The translations under genes were made by a program, and so were the position numbers. Positions 53,180 through 62,607 of a stretch of 64,000 nt of DNA are shown here, piece by piece; the first letter of the stretch is position 1; each line of letters starts with the position of its first letter. The notes beneath the pieces are model-generated. The model made no database searches, had not been told where the DNA came from, and saw nothing but the letters and a program-made list of their open reading frames with translations. The stretch is from Cupriavidus sp. D384 (GTDB lineage: Bacteria > Pseudomonadota > Gammaproteobacteria > Burkholderiales > Burkholderiaceae): positions 79,451 to 143,450 of the forward strand of contig NZ_BBQI01000006.1 in NCBI RefSeq assembly GCF_001652915.1. The letters run 5' to 3'.

Positions 53180-54343
53180 TCAGAACTTGTGGCGCACGCC
53201 CACGGCCACGCCAAGCATCGAACTCTGCCCGTTGGCCAGGGCGTAGCTCGTGCCCAGCGACAGCGAGGTGGCGTAGACATTCGCCACCGAATCGAAGGTC
53301 AGGCCGGCGTTCTTGGCATAGGCCGCCGTCAGGTACACGTCCGTCCGCTTGGAGAATGCATAGTCGGAGATCAGCGCGACCTGCCACGGATTGGCCAACT
53401 GGGTGTTGCCGTACAGGTTCTTGAGGTTGTCGTAGTTGTATTCGACGGACAGGGAAATCGCCTGCGTGGCCTGATAGGTGGCACCCGCCCAGTAATAGTC
53501 GTCCCGCTGGATCAGATTGCGGTCCTGGCCCTTGTTCTGGCCCCAGCGGTAGCCGCCCATCAACTTGAGCGCCGGGCCGAACGTATAGCTGGCGCCGACC
53601 GACGCCTTCTTCACCGTTCCGCTACTCGTGCCGATGGTCGGGTTAAACTGGTCATAGCCTGCCGTCACGGCGAGTGGGCCAGCACCGTAGACCAGCGCCG
53701 CGCCATAGGCCGAATCGCGCCGGAACTGCCCGGGCACCTCGCCATTGCCGCCGATAGACGTGGCCACGCCCACCGTCGCCGGCAGTGCCAGCCCGGTGCC
53801 GAACGACCAGTGCGCCAGCGCCGTGAGCGGGCCGAACTGGCCCGTGTACTTCACCGTGTTGTCCTCGCGGAAGTTGGCCCCCGCCATGAAGGCGACGGGC
53901 TCGTACTGCGTGGCGTAGGCCATCGGCACGAAGTTGGCCAGCGCCTCGAACATCGATGTGTACTGCCGTCCCAGCGTGACCTGGCCATAGCGCGACGCCA
54001 GGCCGACAAATGCCTGCCGGCCGAACAGGCGGCCACTCTGCTGCAGCGTGCCGGTGTCGAGGTTGAACCCGCTCTCCAGCACGAACAGCGCGGACGTCCC
54101 GCCGCCCAGGTCCTCCGTGCCGCGAATCCCCCAGCGCGATCCGGCATAGCCGCCGGAGTCCATGCGCACCACGCCATGCGCCGGCCCCGGATTGAAGCCA
54201 TTGGCGGCGGTCGGCACGGCGCCGACATGGCTGGCGTACTCGACGTTCACATCCGCCACGCCATACACCGTCACGCTGGATTGCGCATGGGCGCTCCCCG
54301 CGCCGGCCAGCATCGCTGCCAGCGCTACGATCGATTTCCTCAC
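53180..54343 (-). CDS. Gram-negative porin (OmpC-like, Burkholderiales type)
   Basis: 387 residues from GTG 54343, which follows GGGGGGAGACAGGA. Signal peptide RKSIVALAAMLAGAGSAHA, then QSSVTVYGVADVNVEY, GSRWGIRGTEDLGGGTSALF (constriction-loop region) and the aromatic C-terminus GVAVGVRHKF needed for outer-membrane assembly. A trimeric 16-strand channel is expected. It is the last gene before the terminator and 128 bp after the MFS carrier, so it probably lets the same substrate cross the outer membrane. Confidence 0.9.
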   Translation of the reverse strand: MRKSIVALAAMLAGAGSAHAQSSVTVYGVADVNVEYASHVGAVPTAANGFNPGPAHGVVRMDSGGYAGSRWGIRGTEDLGGGTSALFVLESGFNLDTGTLQQSGRLFGRQAFVGLASRYGQVTLGRQYTSMFEALANFVPMAYATQYEPVAFMAGANFREDNTVKYTGQFGPLTALAHWSFGTGLALPATVGVATSIGGNGEVPGQFRRDSAYGAALVYGAGPLAVTAGYDQFNPTIGTSSGTVKKASVGASYTFGPALKLMGGYRWGQNKGQDRNLIQRDDYYWAGATYQATQAISLSVEYNYDNLKNLYGNTQLANPWQVALISDYAFSKRTDVYLTAAYAKNAGLTFDSVANVYATSLSLGTSYALANGQSSMLGVAVGVRHKF

Positions 54344-54471
54344 TCCTGTCTCCCCCCTTGTGGGTTGTAAATGGCCGCCGCCCGTTGGATCGGACGTGAC
54401 GGCATGGACGGGCACCGGAATGCCCGGTTGCTGCAACGCCTGCCTGATGAATGGAATCAATGGGTGCGACG

Positions 54472-55779
54472 TTAGCCGGCGGCCGATTGGGCATCCGGCC
54501 CAGCCGCACGGATGGCTGTCTCCCGGTTGCGCAGCGCGCGCACCGACTTCTCCGGATCAATCGCCATGGCGCCGACGATGCCGCCCAGCACCATCAATAC
54601 GCCGCAGAAGGCGAAGCCGGCCTGATAGCCTGCCGCGCCCGCAATGCCCTCGATGAAGAACGCAGATACCAGCGGCGCCAACACGCCGGCAACGGATGCG
54701 ATGGAGTTGTCGATGGCGAGGATGGCCCCGCGCTGCGCTCCGGGCGTCACTTCCGCCAGCATGGCGGGCCCCAGCGAGTAGATCGTCGGCGATACACCCA
54801 CGGCCACACCGATCAGTGCCACGCGCCAGATCGGCGCGAGGTCCGTCGCCCACAAGGCGATGAAGGCGCCGCCTGCCAGCAACAGCGTGGCGGCGGAGAA
54901 CAGGCCACGGGCGGCGCGCGATGTGGCGCCGCGCTTGAGCATCCGCTGGGCAAACCAGCAGCAGCCGATGACCGTCGGCATGCTGATCGCGACGATCACG
55001 GCATACAGGCGGCCCGCCTCAATGCCCGAGTAGCCGAGCCCGCGCTGCAGATACGCCGGCAGCCATGTCAGGGTCAGCGCAAGCCCCCAGTACGCCACGA
55101 AATGCAGGAGGAAGCAGGCCATCACGGTGGGGTCCGACATCAGCCGGGCATAGGGCAGGCGCGCTTCGGTGCCGGCCGTCTCGGCACTCGCCTCCCTTGT
55201 CTCGATGCGACCCTCGCGGCCAAGCAGCATCCACAGCAGTGCCCAGACCAGCCCGACCGCGGACAGCACGTAGAAATTCGCCCGCCAGCCCCAGTGCAGG
55301 GTGATCTGCGGAATCACGATGCCGGCAATCAGCAGCCCGACACTGCCACCCTGCGAGAAGAACGCCACCGGCACATTGCGCCGGTCGTCGGGGAACCACT
55401 TGTAGGCTGCATGCACGGCCACGGGGAATGCCGGGCCTTCGGCGATGCCGAGCAGCACGCGCGACAGGATCAGCACGGCCACGCTCGACGACATCGCCAA
55501 TGGAATCTGGAAGACCGACCACGCGAGCGCCATGACCAGCAGCATCGTCGTCGTGGCGACGCGATTGGCCATGAAGCCGCCTGCGATGCCGGCGACGGCA
55601 AATACCCAGAAGAAGCTGCTGGCCACCAGCCCGAACTGCGAGGGCGTCAATTGCAGCGATTCCATCATCGGCACGGCCAGCAGGCCGATGACGATCTTGT
55701 CCAGGAAGTTCACCACCATGAACAGGAACAGCAGCACCGCCGTGCGCCACGCTCGCGCGGGCTCGTAGATTGGGGTCAT
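54472..55779 (-). CDS. MFS transporter (ACS-like acid/proton symporter)
   Basis: 435 residues from ATG 55779 (GGAGACAAC upstream). Twelve hydrophobic segments; MFS signature FMANRVATTTMLLVMALAWS, FQGLGxx-like LLGIAEGPAFPVAVHAAYKW, and the ACS-type N-terminal NFLDKIVIGLLAVPMM. The ACS family imports anions such as organic acids, hexuronates or phthalate. Third-last gene of the decarboxylase/GMC operon; presumably the inner-membrane uptake step. Confidence 0.87.
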   Translation of the reverse strand: MTPIYEPARAWRTAVLLFLFMVVNFLDKIVIGLLAVPMMESLQLTPSQFGLVASSFFWVFAVAGIAGGFMANRVATTTMLLVMALAWSVFQIPLAMSSSVAVLILSRVLLGIAEGPAFPVAVHAAYKWFPDDRRNVPVAFFSQGGSVGLLIAGIVIPQITLHWGWRANFYVLSAVGLVWALLWMLLGREGRIETREASAETAGTEARLPYARLMSDPTVMACFLLHFVAYWGLALTLTWLPAYLQRGLGYSGIEAGRLYAVIVAISMPTVIGCCWFAQRMLKRGATSRAARGLFSAATLLLAGGAFIALWATDLAPIWRVALIGVAVGVSPTIYSLGPAMLAEVTPGAQRGAILAIDNSIASVAGVLAPLVSAFFIEGIAGAAGYQAGFAFCGVLMVLGGIVGAMAIDPEKSVRALRNRETAIRAAGPDAQSAAG

Positions 55780-55850
55780 GTTGTCTCCGAGATATTGTGT
55801 TGGGATGGGGTGGCCGTCTTGGCGCGGCCTGTCTTCGCTGAATGTGCCCC

Positions 55851-55886
55851 GTGTCGCCCGTGTCGCCCGTGTCGCCCGCTTTGCCC
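55851..55886. repeat. Tandem 9-bp repeat
   Basis: GTGTCGCCC three times (55851, 55860, 55869) followed by a diverged fourth unit, in the 125-bp gap between the GMC and MFS genes. A short variable-number repeat, with no obvious regulatory reading. Confidence 0.6.
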
Positions 55887-55904
55887 GTATCGGGCCGTTG
55901 CGGC

Positions 55905-57536
55905 TCAGCCCCGCGCGGCGCCGAGGATCATGTCGGCCGCCTTCTCGCCGATCATGATCGACGCGGCATTGGTGTTCGACGAACACATGGTCGGCATGAT
56001 GGAAGAGTCCACCACGCGCAAGCCGGCCACGCCATGCACGCGGAGCTGGCTGTCCACCACGGCCATCGGATCGCTACCCATCTTGCAGGTGCCGATCGGA
56101 TGCCACGACGTCTGTCCCGATGCCTTGATGTAGTCCAGCAGGCCGGCGTCGTCGCGCACGTCGGTGCCGGGCCGGGTCTCGCGTGCCACGTAGCCGGCCA
56201 GTCCCTGCTGCTGCGATACCTTGCGCGACAGCCGCAGCGCTTCCAGCATCGCGTGCCGGTCGCCTTCGGTATCGAGATAGCGCGGCTCGATCACCGGGGC
56301 CTCGTGCGGGTCGGTGCTGCGGATATGAAGATGGCCGCGCGAATCGGGCCGCAACTGAAAGAACCCCACCGCGAAGCCGGGGAACGGATCGAGGCCAAAG
56401 CCCCGGCCCGCGTAGCGGTCCGCGCCGGTCAGGTGATGAAGCTGGATCTTGACGGCCGGCCGGTCCTTCAAGTCAGCCGTACGTGCCAGCGCATGGACCG
56501 TGGCCGATGGCGTAGCCATGATGCCGCGCCGGGTCATCAGGTAGCGCATGCCCATCCAGCCCTGCCGCAGCGGGCTGCGGACAATCTCGTTGAGCGTGAT
56601 CGGCTTCGTGCATTCGAACGTGATGCGCGCCTGCAGATGGTCGATTAGGTTCTCGCCGACGCCGGGCAGATGATGGCGTACCGGGATGCCAAGCGCCTGC
56701 AACCGCGCGCCGTCGCCGATGCCGGAAAGCTCCAGCAGTTGCGGCGACTTGATTGGCCCCGCGCTGAGGATGACCTCGCGCGTTGCCATGGCGCGGCGCC
56801 GAATGCCGCCCTGCTCGTATTCGACACCGACGGCGCGTTGTCCGTCGAAGACCACGCGCGTCCCGAGCGCCTCCGTCGCCAGCGCAAGATTGGCCTGCGG
56901 CCTGCCGCGCAGGTAGCCGACGGCCGTGCTGCAACGCCTGCCGCCATCGGTCGACAGTTGCAGGTAGCTCACCCCCTCGTAGACGCCACCGTTGTAGTCG
57001 CTGGCCGCCGGAATGCCCGCCTGCTGGCACGCCTGCACGAAGGCGTCGCTGAGCGGGTTCGGGTGGACCTTCGACACCGACGACACGCTGATCGGCCCGC
57101 TGCGGCCGCGCGCGTCGTCCTGCCCGCACGCCGTGTTTTCCAGGCGCTTGAAGTACGGCAGCAGCGATGCGTAATCCCAACCCTGGTTGCCGAGCGCGGC
57201 CCAATGGTCGAACTCGGCGGGCTCGCCGCGCACGAAGATCATGCCGTTCACCGAACTCGACCCGCCGGGCAGCCGGCCGCGCGGCCAGTAGATCTTCTGT
57301 CCGGCAAGCTGGGGCTGAGCCTCGGTCTGGAAAGGCCAGACGTAGTCGGGATTGAGCAACAGCTTGGCAACGCCGAGCGGCACCGTGACCCAGAAATCCT
57401 TGTCGCGCGGCGCGCCGGCTTCGAGCAGCAGCACCTTGCCCTGGCCACGCTCGGCAAGGCGGGTGGCCAAGGTTGCGCCGGAAGAGCCGGCACCCACCAC
57501 GAGGTAGTCGTATGTATCCGCAGCCCGGGAAGTCAC
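55905..57536 (-). CDS. GMC-family FAD oxidoreductase
   Basis: 543 residues from GTG 57536: AAGGAG lies six bases upstream, and the upstream ATG would overlap the previous gene. FAD motif YLVVGAGSSGATLATRLA; RGRLPGGSSSVNGMIFVRG; catalytic TSWHPIGTCKMG and VVDSSIMPTMCSSNTNAAS. Choline-dehydrogenase-like branch, oxidising a primary alcohol (or similar) with electron transfer to a quinone or other acceptor. Directly after the decarboxylase subunits (1-bp gap), so it may act on that pathway's substrate or product. Confidence 0.88.
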   Translation of the reverse strand: MTSRAADTYDYLVVGAGSSGATLATRLAERGQGKVLLLEAGAPRDKDFWVTVPLGVAKLLLNPDYVWPFQTEAQPQLAGQKIYWPRGRLPGGSSSVNGMIFVRGEPAEFDHWAALGNQGWDYASLLPYFKRLENTACGQDDARGRSGPISVSSVSKVHPNPLSDAFVQACQQAGIPAASDYNGGVYEGVSYLQLSTDGGRRCSTAVGYLRGRPQANLALATEALGTRVVFDGQRAVGVEYEQGGIRRRAMATREVILSAGPIKSPQLLELSGIGDGARLQALGIPVRHHLPGVGENLIDHLQARITFECTKPITLNEIVRSPLRQGWMGMRYLMTRRGIMATPSATVHALARTADLKDRPAVKIQLHHLTGADRYAGRGFGLDPFPGFAVGFFQLRPDSRGHLHIRSTDPHEAPVIEPRYLDTEGDRHAMLEALRLSRKVSQQQGLAGYVARETRPGTDVRDDAGLLDYIKASGQTSWHPIGTCKMGSDPMAVVDSQLRVHGVAGLRVVDSSIMPTMCSSNTNAASIMIGEKAADMILGAARG

Positions 57537-57537
57537 G

Positions 57538-58140
57538 TCATGCTCCTTCAGCGCGCGCATACCAGACGCCGAGTTGCTCCGCCTCGACGCCCATGCGCTG
57601 GAACTGCCGATCCGGCATCTCGGGCTGCGGCTTCTCCGGCCCGAACTGCGGCGCCTCTGGCTCGGTCTTCAACACGACGAATACGGGGCCGCTAGCGTCG
57701 AGCAGCGTGGGCAGCGCGTCGCCAAGCGCCGCGGCGTTGTCGAAAACATGCGCGCTCGCATAGCCGGCGGCCAGCGCCATGGCTCGGAAGTCCACGTCAT
57801 GCCCGCCGGGCACAGGGAGGTTGGAAGCGCCGGAGAACTGGGCCCCGTTTTGCACGACGAAATGGATCAGGTTGGTTGTGCCAGCATCGGCGACGGTGAC
57901 CAGTCCGCCGAGCTGCATCAGCAGGCTGGCGTCGCCGTCAACCACGATCACACCGTGGTCTGGCCGCGCAAGCGCCAGCCCCAGGCCGAGACTCGCAGCG
58001 CCGCCCATCAGCGGCACCGAGCTCAGGCGGCGTTCGGTCACGCCGAGCATATCGAAGGCGAACATCGCCCCCATCGTCGCCACGATCACGCGCTCGCCGC
58101 GCGCCTGGGCGATTGCCTTGCAGGCATCCACGATTCGCAT
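57538..58140 (-). CDS. ThDP-binding decarboxylase subunit, sulfopyruvate/phosphonopyruvate decarboxylase beta-like
   Basis: 200 residues covering only the C-terminal ThDP domain of a 2-oxo-acid decarboxylase: AFDMLGVTERR, MGGAASLGLGLALARPDHGV, and the ThDP motif VVDGDASLLMQLGG followed 20 or so residues later by NLIHFVVQNGAQ. Split enzymes of this build are ComE (sulfopyruvate decarboxylase) and relatives. Its partner is encoded 12 bp upstream. Reaction: decarboxylation of a substituted pyruvate to an aldehyde; the substituent is unknown. Confidence 0.82.
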   Translation of the reverse strand: MRIVDACKAIAQARGERVIVATMGAMFAFDMLGVTERRLSSVPLMGGAASLGLGLALARPDHGVIVVDGDASLLMQLGGLVTVADAGTTNLIHFVVQNGAQFSGASNLPVPGGHDVDFRAMALAAGYASAHVFDNAAALGDALPTLLDASGPVFVVLKTEPEAPQFGPEKPQPEMPDRQFQRMGVEAEQLGVWYARAEGA

Positions 58141-58152
58141 GGTGTTCCTCCT

Positions 58153-58680
58153 TCAATGCCACGCCACGGGGCGTCCGACGATCAGCGCCGCGGCGCCCCG
58201 ACGGCTCTGCGCCGCGTCATAGGCGGCGGCCACGGCCTCCAGGTCTGAAGCCTGCTCCAGTTGCCAATACGGCACATTGAGGGTGTCCAAGATCGGCTCT
58301 AGCAGTTTGACGACGCGCCGACGCGACTGAATGCTCGGCTGCGCGAAGTTGTCGGTTTCGCGGCCGAACTGGCCGATTAGGAAGACAGTGGGGATGCGCG
58401 CGTCGAGCGCCACGGCGCGGATGGTGTTGACGCAGGCGTAGAGACCCTGGTTTTGGATCACCACAAGCGGCCGCTTGCCGGCAATCGTCAGGCCCGCCGC
58501 TACGCAGACGGCCTGGTCCTCGTTGCACGTGCGGACCAGCGCCATCCCGCCTTCGCCGCGCTCCACGGCCTGATGCAGTGCAAGCTGGACGAAGTCCGGC
58601 ACTGTGACAAAATGACTGACACCCGCCCCCCGCAATGCGGCAAGATAGGCGGATGCGCCGATGCCAAGATCCTCGGCCAT
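58153..58680 (-). CDS. ThDP-binding decarboxylase subunit, sulfopyruvate decarboxylase alpha-like
   Basis: 175 residues, the N-terminal (pyrimidine-binding) domain of the split enzyme: AYLAALRGAGVSHFVTVPDF, then RTCNEDQAVCVAAGLTIAGK with the Glu that activates ThDP, and ARIPTVFLIGQFGRETDNFA. Resembles ComD and the N-terminal part of phosphonopyruvate decarboxylase. First gene of the operon, with the beta subunit, GMC dehydrogenase, MFS carrier and porin behind it. GGAGACAGCA precedes the ATG at 58680. A divergent Crp/Fnr gene lies 70 bp away. Confidence 0.82.
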   Translation of the reverse strand: MAEDLGIGASAYLAALRGAGVSHFVTVPDFVQLALHQAVERGEGGMALVRTCNEDQAVCVAAGLTIAGKRPLVVIQNQGLYACVNTIRAVALDARIPTVFLIGQFGRETDNFAQPSIQSRRRVVKLLEPILDTLNVPYWQLEQASDLEAVAAAYDAAQSRRGAAALIVGRPVAWH

Positions 58681-58739
58681 TGCTGTCTCCTGGATTCTGT
58701 GAATGTGCCGGCGATTCTAGGAAGGCGCGCCCCTCAAAT

Positions 58740-58757
58740 CTGTAAAGAACATGACAG
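58740..58757. promoter_or_regulatory. Crp-like dyad between the decarboxylase operon and the Crp/Fnr gene
   Basis: CTGT (58740-58743) and ACAG (58754-58757) arms in an 18-bp imperfect palindrome containing TGTAA-N6-TGACA, close to TGTGA-N6-TCACA. It covers the regulator's ATG (58751), so binding would also repress the regulator. Confidence 0.5.
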
Positions 58758-59467
58758 AATTCGCTCGGCCCTCGCACCGTGCTCTGGCCTCCGCCGTACT
58801 GAAGCGCGCCGGCTGGTTCAGCACCTGCAAGCCGGAAACGCTGGAAACGCTGCTGCAGGAGGGACAGATCAAGCTGCTCAAGCGCGGCGAGATGCTGACC
58901 CGCCGGGGGGAACCGGTCGAACACCTCTGCCTGATCGTCGATGGCGTGCTGGAGGTCAGCGCCACCACGCCGACCGGCAAGCGGCATGTGGCGCGCTATC
59001 TGGAGCCGGGCCAGTTGATGAACCTGATCCCGGTGCTGGATGAGCAAGGCGCCATCCATGACGCCGTGGCCCATGAAGACACCGTCGTCCTGTTGCTCGG
59101 TAAGGGGCTGGTCCAGCGGACGCTGGCCAGCGAGCCAGGGCTCGCGCTGGCGCTCATGCGACTGCTTTGCCTGCGCTCCCGCCTGACCTACCTGAACCTT
59201 GCCGAGAGTTCGCTAGCCACGCTGCGTGCGCGTTGCGCGCGAACGCTGCTCCACATGGTGGACCCGTACGGCATGCCACGGACTGACGGCGTTTCGATTT
59301 CCTTGAAGCTTTCCCAGGATGAGTTCGCCGACATGGTGGGCCGCTCTCGCCCCATCGTGAACAAGGAACTCAAGCAGCTTGAACGAGACGGCATCATCCG
59401 CATTACCTACTCGCATTTCCTAATCCTCGACGTGGCGGCATTGAGCGCGATCGCTGTCGAAATGTGA
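58751..59467 (+). CDS. Crp/Fnr-family transcriptional regulator
   Basis: 238 residues. Cyclic-nucleotide-like jelly-roll (about 20-140: MLTRRGEPVEHLCLIVDGVL) and a winged HTH (LSQDEFADMVGRSRPIVNKE, LKQLERDGIIRI). No iron-sulfur Cys cluster as in Fnr; the N-terminal Cys in STCKPE is single. Effector unknown. It diverges from the decarboxylase/GMC/MFS/porin operon and is the obvious controller. The start codon lies inside the Crp-like dyad, suggesting autoregulation. GTAAAGAAC precedes it, a weak ribosome site. Confidence 0.87.
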   Translation: MTEFARPSHRALASAVLKRAGWFSTCKPETLETLLQEGQIKLLKRGEMLTRRGEPVEHLCLIVDGVLEVSATTPTGKRHVARYLEPGQLMNLIPVLDEQGAIHDAVAHEDTVVLLLGKGLVQRTLASEPGLALALMRLLCLRSRLTYLNLAESSLATLRARCARTLLHMVDPYGMPRTDGVSISLKLSQDEFADMVGRSRPIVNKELKQLERDGIIRITYSHFLILDVAALSAIAVEM

Positions 59468-59685
59468 GGGCGGTCTGAGCAATGGCGATTGATCGCGAAT
59501 GACGGGGTTCAGCAGGAGAACCGCCATTCCAACATGCCTGCGAATGGCGGAGACGGGTCGAAGGCTGTCGTCTGAGGCGGCGCCCACGGTCAACGATCGG
59601 CCAACATCTGCCGCTCAGGCAGATTCCCGAAAAGGCCGCATTGCCATCCTGAACGGACGTTAGGTGGTGTTAGTCGCGACGCACG

Positions 59686-60498
59686 CTACTTCGGAAATAG
59701 CAAGGTCACGACCGCGCGGCCGCCCCATCCGTGGGCGCCTGTAGTAGGCGAATCCGCCCAGTATGTCGCGAACAACCCCAGGCTGACCGGCTGGTCGCCG
59801 AGCTTGATCAGCTTGCTGACGCCCGCGTGGATCGGGACGCTCCATTGCGACTGCTTCCAGTCGTAGGTGGATTCCGTGTTGACGGTGTATGTCCACGCGG
59901 TGGGCGTAGTGTAGGCCAGGAACGGCTGGATGAATGTGCTGCTGACCGCAGGCCTGCCATTGTCGCCCGCTACGGACCAGATATGGTTGCCGAGCACCCC
60001 GTAGGTCCACGGGCCATGCTGGACCAGGCCCACGGCCGTGGGACCCAGCCCCCACTTGCGGGCGCTGAGCTGGTTTTCGGTCCCGGTGGGCAGCAGCAGC
60101 GCCGGCCCCACACCCCAGATCAGCCCGCCGGCCGTAGGCACCTTTGGGGAGAAGAACAAGCTCTGCAGCGTATCGCCCAGCCCGGTCTGCGAACCCGACC
60201 CCGGCGTGACCGACGATTGGTAAGTCAGCGGCAGAATCGTCCGAGAGATCATGTTCCAGTCCTGGTTCAGCGAAATCGGCACCACTGGCTGAAAGTTCAT
60301 GGTCAGCCGGTCGCCGTCATGCACCGGACCAATCCCGCGATCATAGTTGAACTGGAACGGCACGCTGATCAGCGCCGCGACGGGGTTGCTCAGCTTCTTC
60401 GCCAGATCTGCCGAATCTTCCGCGTGGGCCGGCGCCATTGCTGCGGCAAACAGCGGGAAGATACGCACCCATGTCCTGAATCCCCCTCGACTGCGCAT
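59686..60498 (-). CDS. MetA-type (phenol-degradation) outer-membrane beta-barrel protein
   Basis: 270 residues from ATG 60498 (AAGGAG six bases away). Signal peptide from the start to PAHA-ED at about 30. Then the family opening LAKKLSNPVAALISVPFQFN, YDRGIGP, GGLIWGVGPALLLPTGTE, GPWTYGVLGNHIWSVAGD and the closing WGGRAVVTLLFPK. This matches the putative MetA-pathway/transporter barrels (PF13557) often found near aromatic or DUF1254 genes. Function not established; a substrate-specific outer-membrane pore is the usual guess. Confidence 0.82.
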   Translation of the reverse strand: MRSRGGFRTWVRIFPLFAAAMAPAHAEDSADLAKKLSNPVAALISVPFQFNYDRGIGPVHDGDRLTMNFQPVVPISLNQDWNMISRTILPLTYQSSVTPGSGSQTGLGDTLQSLFFSPKVPTAGGLIWGVGPALLLPTGTENQLSARKWGLGPTAVGLVQHGPWTYGVLGNHIWSVAGDNGRPAVSSTFIQPFLAYTTPTAWTYTVNTESTYDWKQSQWSVPIHAGVSKLIKLGDQPVSLGLFATYWADSPTTGAHGWGGRAVVTLLFPK

Positions 60499-60759
60499 GC
60501 ATGGCTCCTTAGGTAGCTGGACGCTGGCTGCGCCAGTTCCCACGATTGGATGTCCATGTTGCCTAGCGACAGGCGCATTTCGAAATGAAAGTTTTCTCGG
60601 CAGATCTGAAAATATTCGAAGAATGGGCCTTCGACGCCATTTCCGATGATCGGCTTGGCACACTCGCCGGACGAGCGGGCCGGCAAGTTACCCAACCCAT
60701 GGCGCGGCGGCAGACTGGCATCGCGCGCCCGCACCGCCGCTGACGACAGGAGCATTGCA

Positions 60760-62252
60760 ATGGATCGACGCCAATTCCTGGTTTCCACCGCTGGCGGTGC
60801 CCTTGCCGCTACAGCGGCCACGGCGGTTGACGCCCAGCCCTCGATCGCCGCCCCCACGCAGGGCAGTCGCGAACCGCTGGGCGGCCAGCCTCCGCAGGGC
60901 GCCACTCCATCCGTCAAGGACTTTGACTACGAAATCAAGTACCACCGCGCCTTCGAGGCCGTGCTCTGGAACATGCCGGCGATCGCGATCTATTCGTTCC
61001 GCCGGGCGGCCTTCACCGACCTCGGGATGAAGGACAACGACATCATCACGTACTCCGCCACGGCAACGCCAAAGCTGGAAGCCATCACGGCCAACAGTTC
61101 AACGCCCTATATCGCCGCCTACACCGACCTGCGCAAGGGCCCGGCGGTACTGGAGGTGCCCAAAGCGGGGCCCGATGGCAGCCTCTACGGTCAGGTGGTG
61201 GACGCGTGGCAGTTCACGATGCCGACGTGGGACCTTCCGGCCTGGATAAGGGCAAGGGCGGCAAATACCTGTTCACGCCGCCGGGCTACAAGGGCCAGAT
61301 CCCGAAGGGGTATCTCCACGTGGCGTCGCCGAACTACCGTATCGCGTTTGCCTTCCGCTCGGTGCGGGCATCCGGAAAATCCGTGGAAGACGCCTTTCAC
61401 TATGCGCAGCGGCTGCGCATGTACTACCTGTCCGAGGCGGCCAGCCCGCCGCGCCAGCGCTTTGTCGACCCGGCCAACCAGCGCTATCCAACGCTGCGGT
61501 TCTATGACGAGCGGCATTTCGCCGATATGCACGAGATCATGAGCGTGGAGCCGGTACGGGAGCACGACACGGTCATGATGGGGATGCTGACGTCGCTGGG
61601 GATCGAGCGGGGCAAGCCGTTCACGCCCGATGACACCGCGAAACGGGCCATGCGCAATGCGGCAATCGATGCCTGGTTCTTCCTGCAGCAGTGGTTCGAC
61701 ACGGAAATGGTGAAGCGCGTGTACTGGCCGGACCGGCACTACGTATCGCTGCTGCAGCCCGACGCCAACCGTAAGTTCAACTTCACCTACGACGACCGGA
61801 TCGACCTGATTGAGCGCGCTGCCGAGTACTTCTGGTGTACCTACATGCCCAAGGAACTCAGCGACGCGCCGGCCACGCACTACATGGTTGCCCTGGCCGA
61901 CAAGGACGGCAAGCGGCTGGAGCCCGGCAAGCTGTACAAGGTGGACGTGCCGCGTGACATGCCGGTCAAGCAGTTCTGGGCGCTCACCGTCTACGACCAC
62001 GCCACGTTCTCTTTCATCTACAGCGATTCCAACCGGACCACGCTTTCCTCGTACGACCTGGACAAGATGAAGCCGAACCCGGATGGCAGCGCGACCATCT
62101 ACGTCGGCCCCAAGGCACCAGCGGGCCTGGAGTCCAACTGGATCCCGACCGAGGGCAAGCGCCCCATGCCGACCATGCGCTTCTATGGCGCCACTGAGGC
62201 GATGAATCGCAAGACGTTCAAAATGCCGGATTTTGAGTTGGTCGGCGCGTAA
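60760..62252 (+). pseudogene. DUF1254/DUF1214 gene broken by a one-base deletion
   Basis: Starts at ATG 60760 (GACAGGAG upstream) with a leader MDRRQFLVSTAGGALAATAA, and reads DUF1254 sequence to GQVVDAWQFT. There the frame changes: the paralogue at 51303-52814 continues FTIADVGPSGLDKGKG, and the same residues appear here in the next frame (DVGPSGLDKGKGGKYLFTPP). The DNA has ACGATGCCGACG where ATCGCC would be needed, so one base is missing near 61220-61221. After that the frame is open to 62252. With the base restored the protein would be about 497 residues. Either a true pseudogene or a sequencing error. Confidence 0.85.
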
Positions 62253-62607
62253 GTAGATGTGAGCGGCGTGTAGGCAGACGAGCGCGTCTGCACTTTACAA
62301 AAATACCACCGACGTTCCATTGAGAGTGACGCGCGCACAAGCCGCTCCCTCGGCAATCCTTGACTCTAGGGACGTGCCATCAGGCTGAGAACATGTCCCA
62401 CGTCCCTAACACTACTAGCTTCGGCCCTTCGCCTGTAAATCATGAACGGCGCGGAAGGGTCGGCTACGGAAGCCGGCGTGCCAGGTGTTCAATTTGGACA
62501 TCTGCACAGTCTGCTGTCCGCATTGTCTCCACTGTTCGCACGGGGATAGGCCGGACCCTGGCCGGTGCCAAGCTTGTTCTTGCGATTGTTGACTGAAATC
62601 CCGTGGT
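62253..62607. other. 355-bp gene-free stretch with a 42-bp inverted repeat
   Basis: No gene supported. It includes the perfect inverted repeat at 62367-62408 in the middle; otherwise nothing clear. Confidence 0.5.
62367..62408. repeat. Inverted repeat, 10-bp perfect arms
   Basis: TAGGGACGTG (62367-62376) and CACGTCCCTA (62399-62408) with a 22-bp spacer. No T-run, so not a terminator; a protein-binding pair or a small mobile relic is possible. Confidence 0.6.
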
